A stretch of DNA of 11,959 nucleotides from Isohypsibius dastychi. Lineage: Eukaryota; Tardigrada; Eutardigrada; Parachela; Isohypsibiidae. Below are positions 1 to 8,939 of the stretch, one piece after another. Where the stretch lies: contig JAQIWT010001199.1 of the NCBI GenBank assembly GCA_034696485.1, forward strand, positions 1-11,959, given 5' to 3'. Below the pieces are notes generated by a model. That model had not been told where the DNA came from. It worked only from the letters and a program-made list of their open reading frames with translations, and searched no databases. Position 1 is the stretch's first letter. Every line of letters starts with the position of its first letter. The position numbers were made by a program, and so were the translations under genes.

Positions 1-346
1 GGCCTCCCCCCCCCCCCCCCCCCAAAAAAAAACCAAAATAAAATTGTTAAATAATGGTATTCAAAAATAATTAAATTTTTTTACTTGAGCTATTGATGAT
101 TCCATAGTTCCTGAACGATAGTTATCTTGTTGACTGGTGTATTCATGTTGGTGATCAGAAGTGGCCTGGCATGATTCACGCTAGATTCGATTCACTGGAT
201 ATTTTTCTAGACGACCTGGAACACAAAAAGGGAACCCGAAGATCTACTCGCTGGAGTTATCTAATTTCACCTGATATCCGATTCTATTTCTGATCGAAGT
301 TAGGAACTGACTTTTCATTCATAATAACAGTTGTGTTTTTCTGCAG
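1..346 (+). other. 3' part of a beta-spectrin intron, with a long poly-C tract
   Basis: This is the end of the intron before the first spectrin exon in the window. It closes with a good acceptor (tttttctgcag, last base 346). It opens with 18 C (6-23) followed by 9 A (24-32). Positions about 199-325 are clearly similar to 10944-11068, which follow a disrupted copy of the preceding spectrin exon, so this stretch is probably genuine old intron. No coding signal was seen. Confidence 0.75.
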
Positions 347-2616
347 GTTTTTCAATATGGTTCGTGATCTGATGTCCTGGATGGACGATATTTCGCTTCA
401 GATGAACACATCAGAGAAAGCCAGTGATGTCTCCGGTGTGGAGTTGCTGATGAATGATCATCAGTCACTACGAGCCGAAATCGATGCTCGGGATTACAGC
501 TTTGCTGATTGCATAGAACTTGGCAAGAATCTGTTATCTCGTAATCATGACGCCAACCCTGAGATCAAGGGTAAGCTTCTACTGCTAATAAACAGCCGTT
601 TTGGCATGACAAGCCTAGAGGAAAAACGATGGGAGCATCTTCAATTCAGTAAGCCATTGAAATTTCGGATCACTGTAGTGTAAAATTAAGAGCCCGCCGA
701 AAGACAAGGACCATGCTCGAATGATTCGGTGACAATTGTAGCCCTTTCGCAATCCAACCCAGAGGAACAGAAGGCAGAAAGCAGAAAACAGAAGACCTTT
801 TTCCCCACGCTAGTTAGTTTAATCAAAGATGCTGCGAGATTCTGATGACAAAAGTGAGGAAATCACGGTTGAGATTACCAGAATAATACAAGAGGAATAC
901 CACATTCGTTCGTTTGTTAACGTTGGGTTCTTGGTTAGCGGATTAACATTTCGTTTTTGGGAATGTTCGTTATGCGAACAAACTGATCATTCGAAATAGA
1001 AGCTCACCCCCTCCCGAAATACAAGCCAGTCTGAAAAACGAGCAACCCTACGGTGGCTCCCTAACAATACAAGCCCGGGCTTTTAATTCATGCACTACAA
1101 AACTTGAGGATTTGCGCTGAAATTATGGCTTTTGTAGTTCTTGAAGTTTATCAATTTGCTCGGAATTCTCATTTCGTGGAAGGTTGGCTGATTGACCAAG
1201 AACCCTACCTGTTCAATCGTGAACTGGGAGTAAGTGTATTGGGATTTTTGTCACTGTATTGGTACAGTGAGTCTTTGTTTCTCCAGCAATCGGTGGAAGA
1301 AGTGGAACGTCTTATGAAGCAACATGAATCATTTGAAAAGTACGTTGCTGCTCAAGATGAGCGCTTCAAGACCCTTGAACGCCTCACAACGGTAAGATTC
1401 TAGGAACCGTAATAACTGAGTTAGTGTCTGCTCATACTTACATACACGCTTGTCAGCTTGAGCTGATAGCGATGGACGTGGGGTGGCATGCAGAGCGCGA
1501 ACGTCAAAGAGCTGAGGAACGTCGTGAGGATGAAGAAAGACTGCAACTTGGATTCGGATGTGGTGCTGATGATGTTGCAGGAGCTGGTGCCGGGCAACCG
1601 GGTATCGCTCCACCAAGGCACGTGTTTCATATGGCGCTTTTCGTAACATGATTCGATGGTGTGTGCTCTGATTGTAGAGCTCCTAGCAGAGGTGGCCGTA
1701 TCTTTTGTGTAACCAGAGTTGAGGAACCATCAACACCCCAACGTGGTAATACAGTCTTACATTTGAGCAGAGTTCCGGTTCCAAAGTTGTTCAAATGTTT
1801 CAGTGCAAATCTGTTCTACCACTTCCGTTCCTACTGGATCGAGAGCTGGTGCCGGTATTACGCACGCTTCACCAACTCTTTCCAGCAATAGTGGTGCTCA
1901 GGAACGGACACCTGTCATCGAAGGGGCTCTACAACGGAAGCGTGACACGGCTGCTGGTGGACTGAAAGCATCTAACCGGTGAGACATTATTCAGAAGAAG
2001 TTCTACTCCTGACGGTTGTGGTGTGAAAGTATATTGTTTGTTTCAGCTCATGGATTGCGTTGTATTTCGTCATCAGAGGATCAAGGCTATATGCGTTCAG
2101 AAATGAGAAAAGCTTCAAATCATATCGCGACGTAAATTCGGTCAACTGGCAGAATTTGAGTCTTTTCTCATTCGGTATTGATTTTCAGGTTGGAACTGAA
2201 AGGACATACCATGGAGAAGACCCGCTAGAACTTGTTGGAGTGCATGTGAACAGTGTAGAGCACCATGCAAAGAAGCACGCTTTCCGACTCGTCACGGCGG
2301 ATGCATCAAGCTGTCTCTTCAATGCAAGAAGCGATGTCAGTAACTTTGTCAGCTTCCGGTTTCACTGTTCGTTCTGACTCGGCTGACACTTGATGAATGA
2401 GTTGCATTTAGCATGACAGTAACTGATGGGTGAATTTTTGTATATGAAAAAAACTGAATTTAATTCGGTTTTTACGAATGATATCTTGAACCGGAATTCG
2501 ATTCTTATCATGCCGTTGATTTTCCCCACAGTGCGAAACTGTTATGTTGGTTTCAGGATGAAGCTCTGATCTGGGTTGAAACGATTCGGGGTCTGACGGA
2601 AGATTCGTCATCGTGA
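347..2616 (+). CDS. unc-70: Beta-spectrin, C-terminal part: last two spectrin repeats, linker and PH domain (5' end outside window)
   Basis: Beta-spectrin pairs with alpha-spectrin to form the actin-linked membrane skeleton, and its PH domain binds phosphoinositides at the membrane. I read nine exons: 347-648, 1138-1229, 1287-1391, 1457-1617, 1678-1745, 1804-1978, 2047-2131, 2189-2335 and 2557-2616. They join in phase into 397 codons and a TGA. Residues 1-100 are the penultimate repeat (FFNMVRDLMSWM, DVSGVELLMNDHQ, CIELGKNLL). The last repeat follows (LEVYQFAR, DQEPYLFNRELG, then QSVEEVERL and FEKYVAAQDERF) and ends LERLTT-LELIAM, as in vertebrate beta-spectrins. A linker rich in Arg, Glu, Gly and Ala comes next. 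The PH domain is at about 279-390 (VIEGALQRKR, KASNRSWIALYFVI, HHAKKHAFRLVTAD, EALIWVETIRGL). Introns are 489 bp, then 57-68 bp, then 221 bp. The fourth, 1618-1677, uses a GC donor. The protein ends soon after the PH domain. No AATAAA was found just downstream. The gene symbol is by homology. Confidence 0.95.
649..1137 (+). other. 489-bp beta-spectrin intron, no other content recognised
   Basis: This intron is bounded by GTAAGC and TTTTGTAG. It is about eight times longer than most neighbouring introns. The only structure noticed is a short perfect hairpin at 964-980 (TGTTCG, 5-base loop, CGAACA). No open frame in it resembles a known protein. Confidence 0.7.
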
Positions 2617-3514
2617 ACCTGAGGAAGCATCCTCCCCGAAATATCCAAAAGTGAAGTCAAACGTCGACTTCTTCCCTGGAAGAAAAAAGAGCATTTGACT
2701 GAAAAATGTTCTGTTTGTGCAAATTCACTGCCGTTGAATCATTTTAGTGCTTAGCCTGATCGTTCCATCATCGTCATCACTGGCTCTGGTTTTTCCTTCG
2801 CTCAACGTTCTTTTTTACTACCGGGGAAACCGAGTTTCCTCCTGGCTAACGGCTTCTTCGGTTTATTTTGCGAAAAATGCTTTCTAGCCGGGAGATCCGT
2901 GTAGATTTCCTGTTGGCACTCATATTCTAATTCTGTTTGTTGATTTCCGTGTAGGGTGAATTGTCTGACCACGGCAATACCAGGCCACAGCTGAATCTTT
3001 TTCTGAGATTTTCCCTCATTCCCTAAGGTTTGAGGCATAACACTGTAGGTGAAGGAGACAGGAGCGGATGACCTCGCAGTGTCTAGCGGAGTCAGCAAAC
3101 AAAGGGGACAACATACGCTCGACAGTTTTGGATGGGACGGGTATTTGCCTGTTGCACTGGGGGCTTGAATCCTCATGCATGATTCTGCACGTGCTTGAGC
3201 GCACGAAGTCTGACTTCTACAGTTTTTTTACTCTCGTACTCATTTTCATCCCGAATGTTACAGAAAAATTGCTTTGCAACCCGCTCGTTCTACTCACGTT
3301 AACCGGAGGCTTTGTACTTTTGTCCATTTTGTTTACACCAAAATATAAATAGCCGCTGATGTGTCGCTAGATGATATTAAAACCTTGTCCTTGAATTTAC
3401 TGAGTTTCATATGATCTTCAAAATGGAACCTTGTTTAATTGATCTTAGAATTCTGGTTCGGCATGAAACCTTTCCAAAAGCTCTTCAAATGTAGACAGTT
3501 TTGAGGTCTATCTA
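2617..3514. other. Spacer between beta-spectrin and the retroelement; no gene supported
   Basis: This holds the presumed 3' UTR of beta-spectrin and unassigned DNA. A frame at 3068-3352 (+) gives a 94-residue peptide whose last third is hydrophobic (NPLVLLTLTGGFVLLSILFT). It has no family likeness I recognise, no splice context and no clear start, so I do not call it a gene. The reverse frame at 2802-3176 is equally unsupported. The reverse transcriptase of the adjacent DIRS-like element should lie on this side, but I could not read one. Confidence 0.5.
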
Positions 3515-3985
3515 ATGCAATCCATTTTATTTCGTTATTTCGGTCAGTCGCGAGAGACCGTGGTTGTCTCTACAGATGCATGCCTTCATGGCTTTGGTGC
3601 TCTCATGGAATGGAGATGGTTTTGGGGCTCATGGAAAAGCTCTTTTGCCTGTTCCGATGAACAGTTCAACGGATTTCGCCTGAAATCCCCTGTTGTGGAT
3701 GAGTCCTTTGTCGGAAATATTAATTTTCTAGAATAAGTAGCCGCCTGTCTACCGATACTCGTTTAGGCCCCTTTACTTAGAGGAAAATTGGTTATGATAG
3801 AGTCCGATAACTCTTCAACCGTTTCTTTCATTAGTCGTGGAACGACAAAAAACGGGAAAGCTTTGCTGTGGTTAAAATTGGTTTTCTATCTCTCATGTCG
3901 CTATGGCTTTTATTTTGATGCAAGACATATAAAAGGAGTGAAAAATGTGGTTCTTGAGTCGCATCTCAGTGGATCCCAAGAATAA
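3515..3985 (+). pseudogene. DIRS-like RNase H domain, broken by stop codons
   Basis: In a functional element this domain would degrade the RNA strand of the RNA/DNA hybrid during reverse transcription. One frame runs through the region and shows the RNase H pattern in order: VVVSTDACLHGFGALM with the first Asp, then INFLE with the Glu just before the stop, then VMIESDNSSTVSFISRG with the third acidic site, then FDARHIKGVKNVV. The last motif should continue into an Asp-x-Leu-Ser segment but reads LESHLSG, so the final Asp looks replaced. In-frame stops are at 3734-3736 and 3764-3766, and the frame closes at 3983-3985. These stops, together with the missing reverse transcriptase, mark it as a relic. 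Assignment to the DIRS group rests mainly on the adjacent recombinase. Confidence 0.72.
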
Positions 3986-4077
3986 GAATCGTTTTCTGGA
4001 TTTGGTGCCCACCGCCATGTTGGCGGAAAGTTTACCGCCTTTGTGTCATTTCAGATACCCGCATCCGAGATCTAAAG

Positions 4078-5217
4078 ATGACCGTCCAGAATCTACGGCA
4101 TTTATCGTTGGGTCCCACGACGCTAAAAACTCGGAAAGTCCAATGGAAGAATTACTTCGCCTTTTGTCAACCTCTGAATTTGAGGCCGATGCCTGCTGAA
4201 CGCAATACAGTTTTGCTATACATCGCTCATTCATCAAAATGTATGAAATACAGCAGCGTCAATAACTATCTTGTCGCGTGATGAATCTTACCATTCGATA
4301 GAAACCTGTTATGGGCACTGGTCAGCGAAGCCCTGTCTCTTTCTTTCACTGGCTACTATATAAGCTCTTGATTCCCTTGTTCTAACACACATTATTCTCT
4401 CTTTCGTTTACCGATTGAATCCAATTAAACCATACTTGTCCGATTTACTATTTCGATACGTTACAATCTATCCGCCTTGGTATCCTTGCATCAGCATCAT
4501 GACTACGACGCACCTGATCTTTCTCATTTCTCCGTGAAGCAGGCTCTTGCCGGGTTGAAGAGGTCACGCCGAGAACTGCCGAACAAAAAGTTTCCTTTAC
4601 TCCCGCTCCACCTGAAAGCGATATACCGATACCTATCGCTAGTCCCAGAGAAACACCGTCAAGTTTTCTGGACCGCGTGCCTTGTTACCTTCTTCACCTT
4701 GCTTCGCCGATCAAATTTATTCTACACCAAATCAGGCATTAAATTTTTGCGAATGCGTGACCTTTCTTTCAAGCCCGATGGCTTTGTTTTGAATGTTCGG
4801 GTTCTGAAAACTGATCGATTTATTGGGGAATCAATAGAAATCCCGGTTCACAAGGTTGATCAGAAATTATTTTGCCCTGTTCACCAAGTTCGGAAACTTT
4901 TGGACTCGGTGGTGATCGGTCCCGATGGATCATTGTTTTCTTACAGCGGCTCATCTGAAACTGAACCTTTCGAGGCCGTGGATTTCACGCGCTATTTGAA
5001 ACTCGTTCTGTCTAAAGCTGGTTTCAACACCAACAACTTCTCCGTTCATTCATTCCGGAAAGGAGCCGCGACTTTTGCTTCTCAGTCAGGCGTCGCCTCG
5101 GATTCCATAAAAGCACAAGGATACTGGAAAAGTTCCTGTTTTCAACAATATATCATTCGCGACGAGTATCTCCGGAAGGATTTCTCATCGACAGTTGCAG
5201 CACATTTCCTTGGGTAG
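4078..5217 (+). pseudogene. DIRS-type tyrosine recombinase, interrupted by a 198-bp insert
   Basis: Tyrosine recombinases of this type cut and join DNA through a 3'-phosphotyrosine and insert circular DIRS cDNA. The N-terminal SAM-like core-binding part is at 4078-4271 (TLKTRKVQWKNYFAFC, then YSSVNNYL). The catalytic part is at 4477-5217, 246 codons without a stop. Numbered from 4477, the active-site residues are Arg77 or Arg78 (FFTLLRRSNLF), His191 and Arg194 (VHSFRKGAATFASQSGV), Trp217 in the place of the second His (GYWKSS), and the nucleophile Tyr225 (CFQQYI). The HSFR-x-GAATFA-QSGV string is a strong DIRS signature. Both parts are in the same reading frame, but 4272-4469 separates them and brings a TGA at 4279. 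The catalytic half is notably cleaner than the RNase H region upstream. Confidence 0.85.
4272..4469. repeat. 198-bp insert in the recombinase, flanked by 4-bp ATCT
   Basis: If 4272-4469 is skipped, the recombinase reads straight from VNNYL into SALVSLHQ, as the family expects. The tetramer ATCT occurs just before the insert (4268-4271) and as its last four bases (4466-4469), which would fit a small target-site duplication. The length is a multiple of three. The boundaries are not GT-AG, so an ordinary intron is unlikely. It contains CTATATAAGC and a pyrimidine-rich run, but no terminal inverted repeats or RNA-gene features that I recognise. Confidence 0.45.
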
Positions 5218-5416
5218 TTTGGCATGTTTAGGACGCCCTGCGCCAGCTAACCTCAATTCGGAGGAGATATTTTCTGGCGGAAACGCCCAGAGGAAATTAT
5301 CAAATCCTTTAAACCGGCGCGCTCCCGTTTTGTTTCCTTTCCGTAGTTTTTTGATCTCAAGTCTTATTGTTGAAAACAGTGAAGGAGGGAAGAGTTTAGC
5401 GGGGAAATCACAGATT

Positions 5417-7586
5417 TTAGAGTTGTCTACTTTCGTCCTCGTCTTCAACTGAACCTCGAATTGCGGCTCTGATAAGATCGTGTGGAATATCTGTGGTTTC
5501 TTCCTTGTCTCTGTTGTGTGGATACCATTTCGAGATAATGTCTCTGAGGTTGAAAATTCCATCTCGTCTGAACGACCCTACTGCCATTATGTGACAACAG
5601 GTCATCCCGAAAGCGCAGTTGAAATGGCACGAACAGTCCATACAGTTTTCAAAACAGAACACCGAATAATTTTTTGAATCTTGTGTAATCACACTGACAT
5701 CCCATTCTCCTTCGGCTGTATTTTTGACGTCGAAACTCGTCATACTGAACAATTCAAACTTTCTCAGAACCATACTAGCTGCAAATTTGGTAAGCGAAGA
5801 TCCAATACTGTTTGCGATCTCTCTTATGGGAAATTCATGTATTATGAGCCTCTTATTCTCATTCACGTAATCCAGATAATCAGCGAGTTTTCGTTTGTAC
5901 AAAATTACTTCCAAGACGATCTTGATGCATTTGTGAAGTCTCACTTTTTTCGATATCTTTGTGCCGCATCCTCTCATTGCCACTTTGACCATTAGAAAGA
6001 ACCGTTCGATTCTATTGGTTGTTCTGTTACCGAATGTTAGCATATGCGAGCGAAAAGCAAATGCCCATCGTTGTCGAATCGGATTCCAATTTCTGTTGAA
6101 ATACTCAATTAGCTCCTCCGTGCAGCGTTCAAGAAAATTCTTCTCCTGGTCTTCAAAATCAAGATGGTTCTTTGCATACAGGAGTTTCCTGAATAATGAC
6201 AGTATTTCCTCTTTACTGGTTTTGACCAAAGCTCGTCTCGCGATTTTCGTTTTGTTCGCTTTGATGACATGGAATGTACATAGTAGTATTTCAGCATCAA
6301 CAAACTCCTGATCAAGTACGTCAATTTGAGTAAAATCTTTATCGACGAAAATATTCCGGATTAATGACCAGTTTTCGTTGTTCTCCTTGAAAGTGTTGAT
6401 AAAATTTTGTAAGGATTTGATTTGTTTCCCTCTTTAAAAACTCGATCGCCACGGGAAGTCCGAATCCGTTTTGATCTTGCACCAACATGCTCAAATGAAT
6501 TCTGATTATACCAATTTGACTAAACTGATGATTGATTTTGGTATTGATTGACGTTGACCAGCAGATAGAACAAGTCGGGCTATTACGTCACTTGTACATA
6601 GGATCCCCCCCCCCCCCAGTGCTTTTTTCGCATGAGCTTGTTTCAACTATTCATTTTATGATTGGGCACGGCCTACGGGGGGAAACAATTCGGGTGAATC
6701 ACAAAAATCGGCCATTTTGATTGGCCGTTGAAATCCAGCCCCTCAAGTCTCAAATATGAAATGATAGCATCGCTAAGCTGTCACGAAATCATCTCCGCAA
6801 CATGAAACCACCTGGGCGTGAAATGTGTCAGAGTAGGGCTGTGTTATAGCGTTGAGGGTTATCTTGTAATACAACATTGCAATCGTGAGAGATTACGAAG
6901 TCTGATTACTTTGTCTCGTACCGTCATATCACGCACTTCGCAAAATAACTTTGATGTGGAATTTGCGTGATTGTTCTCCCGTCTAGCTCACTCATCACCT
7001 AACTGCTATTTGTCAACCGACTGACCAGTACAGCGAAAAGTTTTCGACATTGATACGGTAAGTGCTGTCAATGAGAACAACCTCCTTGTGAATACTGAAG
7101 CAATCCCGCATATAACTTGTCTGAATGAATATGCCATCCAGCTGAAGGTTTTCCTCGTTGATTACGAGTTCGATCACACACTCCGGGTCGCTTTCTTTCA
7201 ACGCAGCAAGACATTCCGCAACCAGATCCTCCTCAGTTTTTCCAGCTCGTTTCTCAGTTTTACTCCTTTGAACACAGTTTTTAATATCGGTCGACGTTAT
7301 TTGTCCCAGTTTATCGAATCGAGAACGCTTCAGTGACAGGGTTTCTGCAATTTTTTCAGTCGACAATCCAAGAAGTGACATGGTGCAGGCTTCTTTTATC
7401 TCTTCCATGCTGAGAGTGCGATCTTTGGGATAGTATTGTGAAAGTTTTTTGTTGACGGCGTGACCCCGATGATTCTGCACATCGGGAAGTTTGTCTAAAA
7501 CCATCTGTGCTCCTCTCAACTTCAGCTCGAGACCAACAGCACAACCAGTTTTCACTGTCGTCTGGTATTTCCGCTTTCTAAGTACA
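5417..7586 (-). CDS. FAR1/MULE-type DDE protein with SWIM zinc finger (ZSWIM1/3-like), one frameshift
   Basis: This family comprises Mutator-like transposases and proteins domesticated from them, which bind DNA in the nucleus. The first exon (7586 down to 7026) begins after GGAATTTCAG. It carries a FAR1-like zinc region (TGCAVGLEL, then QNHRGHAV) and the first catalytic Asp (VVLIDSTYRINV). The second exon (6489-5417) reads MLVQDQNGFGLPVAIEFL, the second Asp (IRNIFVDKDFTQIDV), LLCTFHVIKA, the catalytic Glu (TTNRIERFF, codon 6007-6005), and a CxCx9CxH SWIM finger near the C-terminus (CSCHFNCAFG, then TCCHIMAV). The stop is TAA at 5419-5417. An intron at 7025-6490 joins the exons in phase as SLYC-MLVQDQ. 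One extra base near 6401-6410 shifts the frame; otherwise there are no stops. The N-terminal exon or exons are unresolved. It could be a recent pseudogene, a sequencing error in a live gene, or an old transposon. No terminal inverted repeats were seen. Confidence 0.82.
6490..7025 (-). other. Probable 536-bp intron of the MULE/SWIM gene, with a 13-C tract
   Basis: Read on the minus strand it starts GTCAGT and ends TTTGAG. Splicing it out restores the conserved DDE-domain sequence in phase. Inside are a run of 13 C on the + strand (6605-6617) and a short hairpin at about 6707-6725 (CGGCCA and TGGCCG arms). No coding signal was seen. The acceptor is weak, so an insertion that is not spliced is an alternative. 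Confidence 0.5.
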
Positions 7587-7589
7587 CTG

Positions 7590-8857
7590 AAATTCCTGAT
7601 GGAAATCTTGGACCTAATTTAGAAAAATCATCCAAATATCTGAGGATCATCTCAAGATCGAGTGGTTGCGAGTTTGTCGATGCTTCAGTGATACCGAATG
7701 GATGTGCGGTAGAGATAATGGAGAATGGAGGAAGAATATTTGTGCAGTTGGAAACGCTGTCGATTTCCGAGATGAGTTGGAAAAACATGATGTCAGCTGG
7801 CGAAGCTGAGTGGATAGTTGGCCAAAGAAGAGGAAGCGTTGAATGGTATGAGATATTTGAGTGGGTCTCATTTGTAGAGAGACAAAATGATGGGAATGTT
7901 TTTTAGTTGAAGAAGAAGTTGGAGTAAATAACTGGTATGAGAGATCAGATTTCGGAGTTTTTGAATCGGTGATGGGTTTTCTTGGGTTTGTGTGGTGATG
8001 ATCATGTACCAAAACAAACAAGAATGATGATGCTTTAACGATTTCATGATTTTATATGCAGACATTACTGTGTGCTCTTGAGATACTGAAATGCTGTCGT
8101 TCACTTCGATTGAGACGTGTGCGAGACTTCACTTTATGGCCTGTCTAACCGGAACTTCCGAATAGTGATGGAGCTGTTGTGACGTTGAAGTGGTAGGCCA
8201 GTTGTTTCATGATGTTTTATGCCTGAAGCAAATGAAATGATGGTAATGGATGAGATGGATGAAATACATAATTTAACGAAATTACTGGATTTCTACCAAA
8301 GGTATCAAATAAAGTGCGTAAAGTTGAGTACTCCGGGCTATCTGCTGGGGAAATCTAACCGGAAAACGTCCCCTCATTCTTTTGAATTTTTAGCCTGACG
8401 GACAAAATTTTCAGTGCTGCACGATAGAACTTTATGTAGTTCGACAAACAGTTTCAACAGGCAGGAAAAAAAGTGCGTTAAGAAACTACTTTCAGGGGAT
8501 CCTCTGTCTTTGCCGACATAATTTCGCGATGAAAACAAGGCCTTCAGTTAAATTTCTGACACTGGCTCATTTCAGATGAAACTACAATTACGTGTTTTTG
8601 TTTCGCGTTAATAAAGTCACCAAACTGATAACAATATCAGTGTACTGTATACTCTATGTTTTTAGAACTCATACTTTATTTTCTAACCAGTCCCAGCCAA
8701 GGGCACTTTGCTTGTGAGTCACCAATTGATTACGAAACTTCCGACCTTTAGTGACGAGCGAATGCGCACTAGTGGACGCTTTGTCGCGTGTTTTACCGTG
8801 TGTGATAGAATCGCTACAGGCCTGTTGACTCAACTACTCAAAAATTTCGATTGACGC
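7590..8857. other. Unassigned region with strong G-over-C skew in its first 300 bp
   Basis: The first part (about 7590-7903) is open in one frame on each strand. On the + strand a frame is open from 7499 to a TAG at 7904-7906. On the - strand a frame runs from about 7903 down past 7560 and contains LEMILRYLDDFSKLG, which might be an upstream part of the MULE/SWIM protein but is out of phase with it. Neither product resembles a family I know. From 7681 to 7920 I count by hand about 78 G against 22 C on the + strand. AATAAA occurs at 8308-8313 and 8610-8615 without an identified gene. The rest shows no coding signal. Confidence 0.5.
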
Positions 8858-8865
8858 TATAAAAA
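8858..8865 (+). promoter_or_regulatory. TATA-like box upstream of the serine protease
   Basis: TATAAAAA lies 75 bases before the protease ATG. The spacing would put transcription start near 8888-8895. This is a position and motif match only. Confidence 0.4.
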
Positions 8866-8930
8866 CTTGTGCTCAAATTTCTGTGTTCATCGGGAAAACT
8901 CCAAAAATCTTGGAAACTTCTACCATTCTG

Positions 8931-8939
8931 ATTTGTCAG
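8931..8939 (+). promoter_or_regulatory. Possible trans-splice acceptor directly before the protease ATG
   Basis: The sequence ATTTGTCAG ends immediately before ATG at 8940. In nematodes a pyrimidine-rich AG right before the start codon often receives a spliced leader. The TATA-like box upstream and this site together would leave a short outron. No spliced-leader RNA gene is in the window, so this is inference. Confidence 0.35.

Larger units (their letters stand above)
3515..5217 (+). mobile_element. Degenerate DIRS/PAT-like tyrosine-recombinase retrotransposon (3' half)
   Basis: An RNase H-like region is followed on the same strand by a tyrosine recombinase. This order is characteristic of the DIRS group, which integrates with a recombinase instead of a DDE integrase. 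The RNase H region has in-frame stops, the recombinase is split by an insert, and no reverse transcriptase was found upstream. The copy is therefore dead as a retroelement. I did not find the split direct repeats or inverted terminal repeats that would define its ends, so the coordinates cover only the coding remains. Confidence 0.8.

Noticed and set aside
1329-1649. Reverse-strand frames over 1329-1649
   Set aside because: They are antisense to spectrin repeat and linker exons whose phase and homology are clear.
2802-3176. Reverse-strand frame of 124 codons after beta-spectrin
   Set aside because: No recognisable domain, no splice context and no promoter; it overlaps an equally unsupported + frame.
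3068-3352. 94-residue + frame with a hydrophobic C-terminal third
   Set aside because: It could encode a membrane segment, but the start is arbitrary and nothing resembles a known small membrane protein.
5480-5995. Several + strand frames across 5480-5995
   Set aside because: They are antisense to the SWIM/DDE coding sequence, which has clear motifs on the minus strand.
6401-6410. Programmed ribosomal frameshift in the MULE/SWIM gene
   Set aside because: The needed shift skips one base (+1) and the codons ACA AAA TTT TAT do not match a standard -1 slippery site; error or mutation is simpler.
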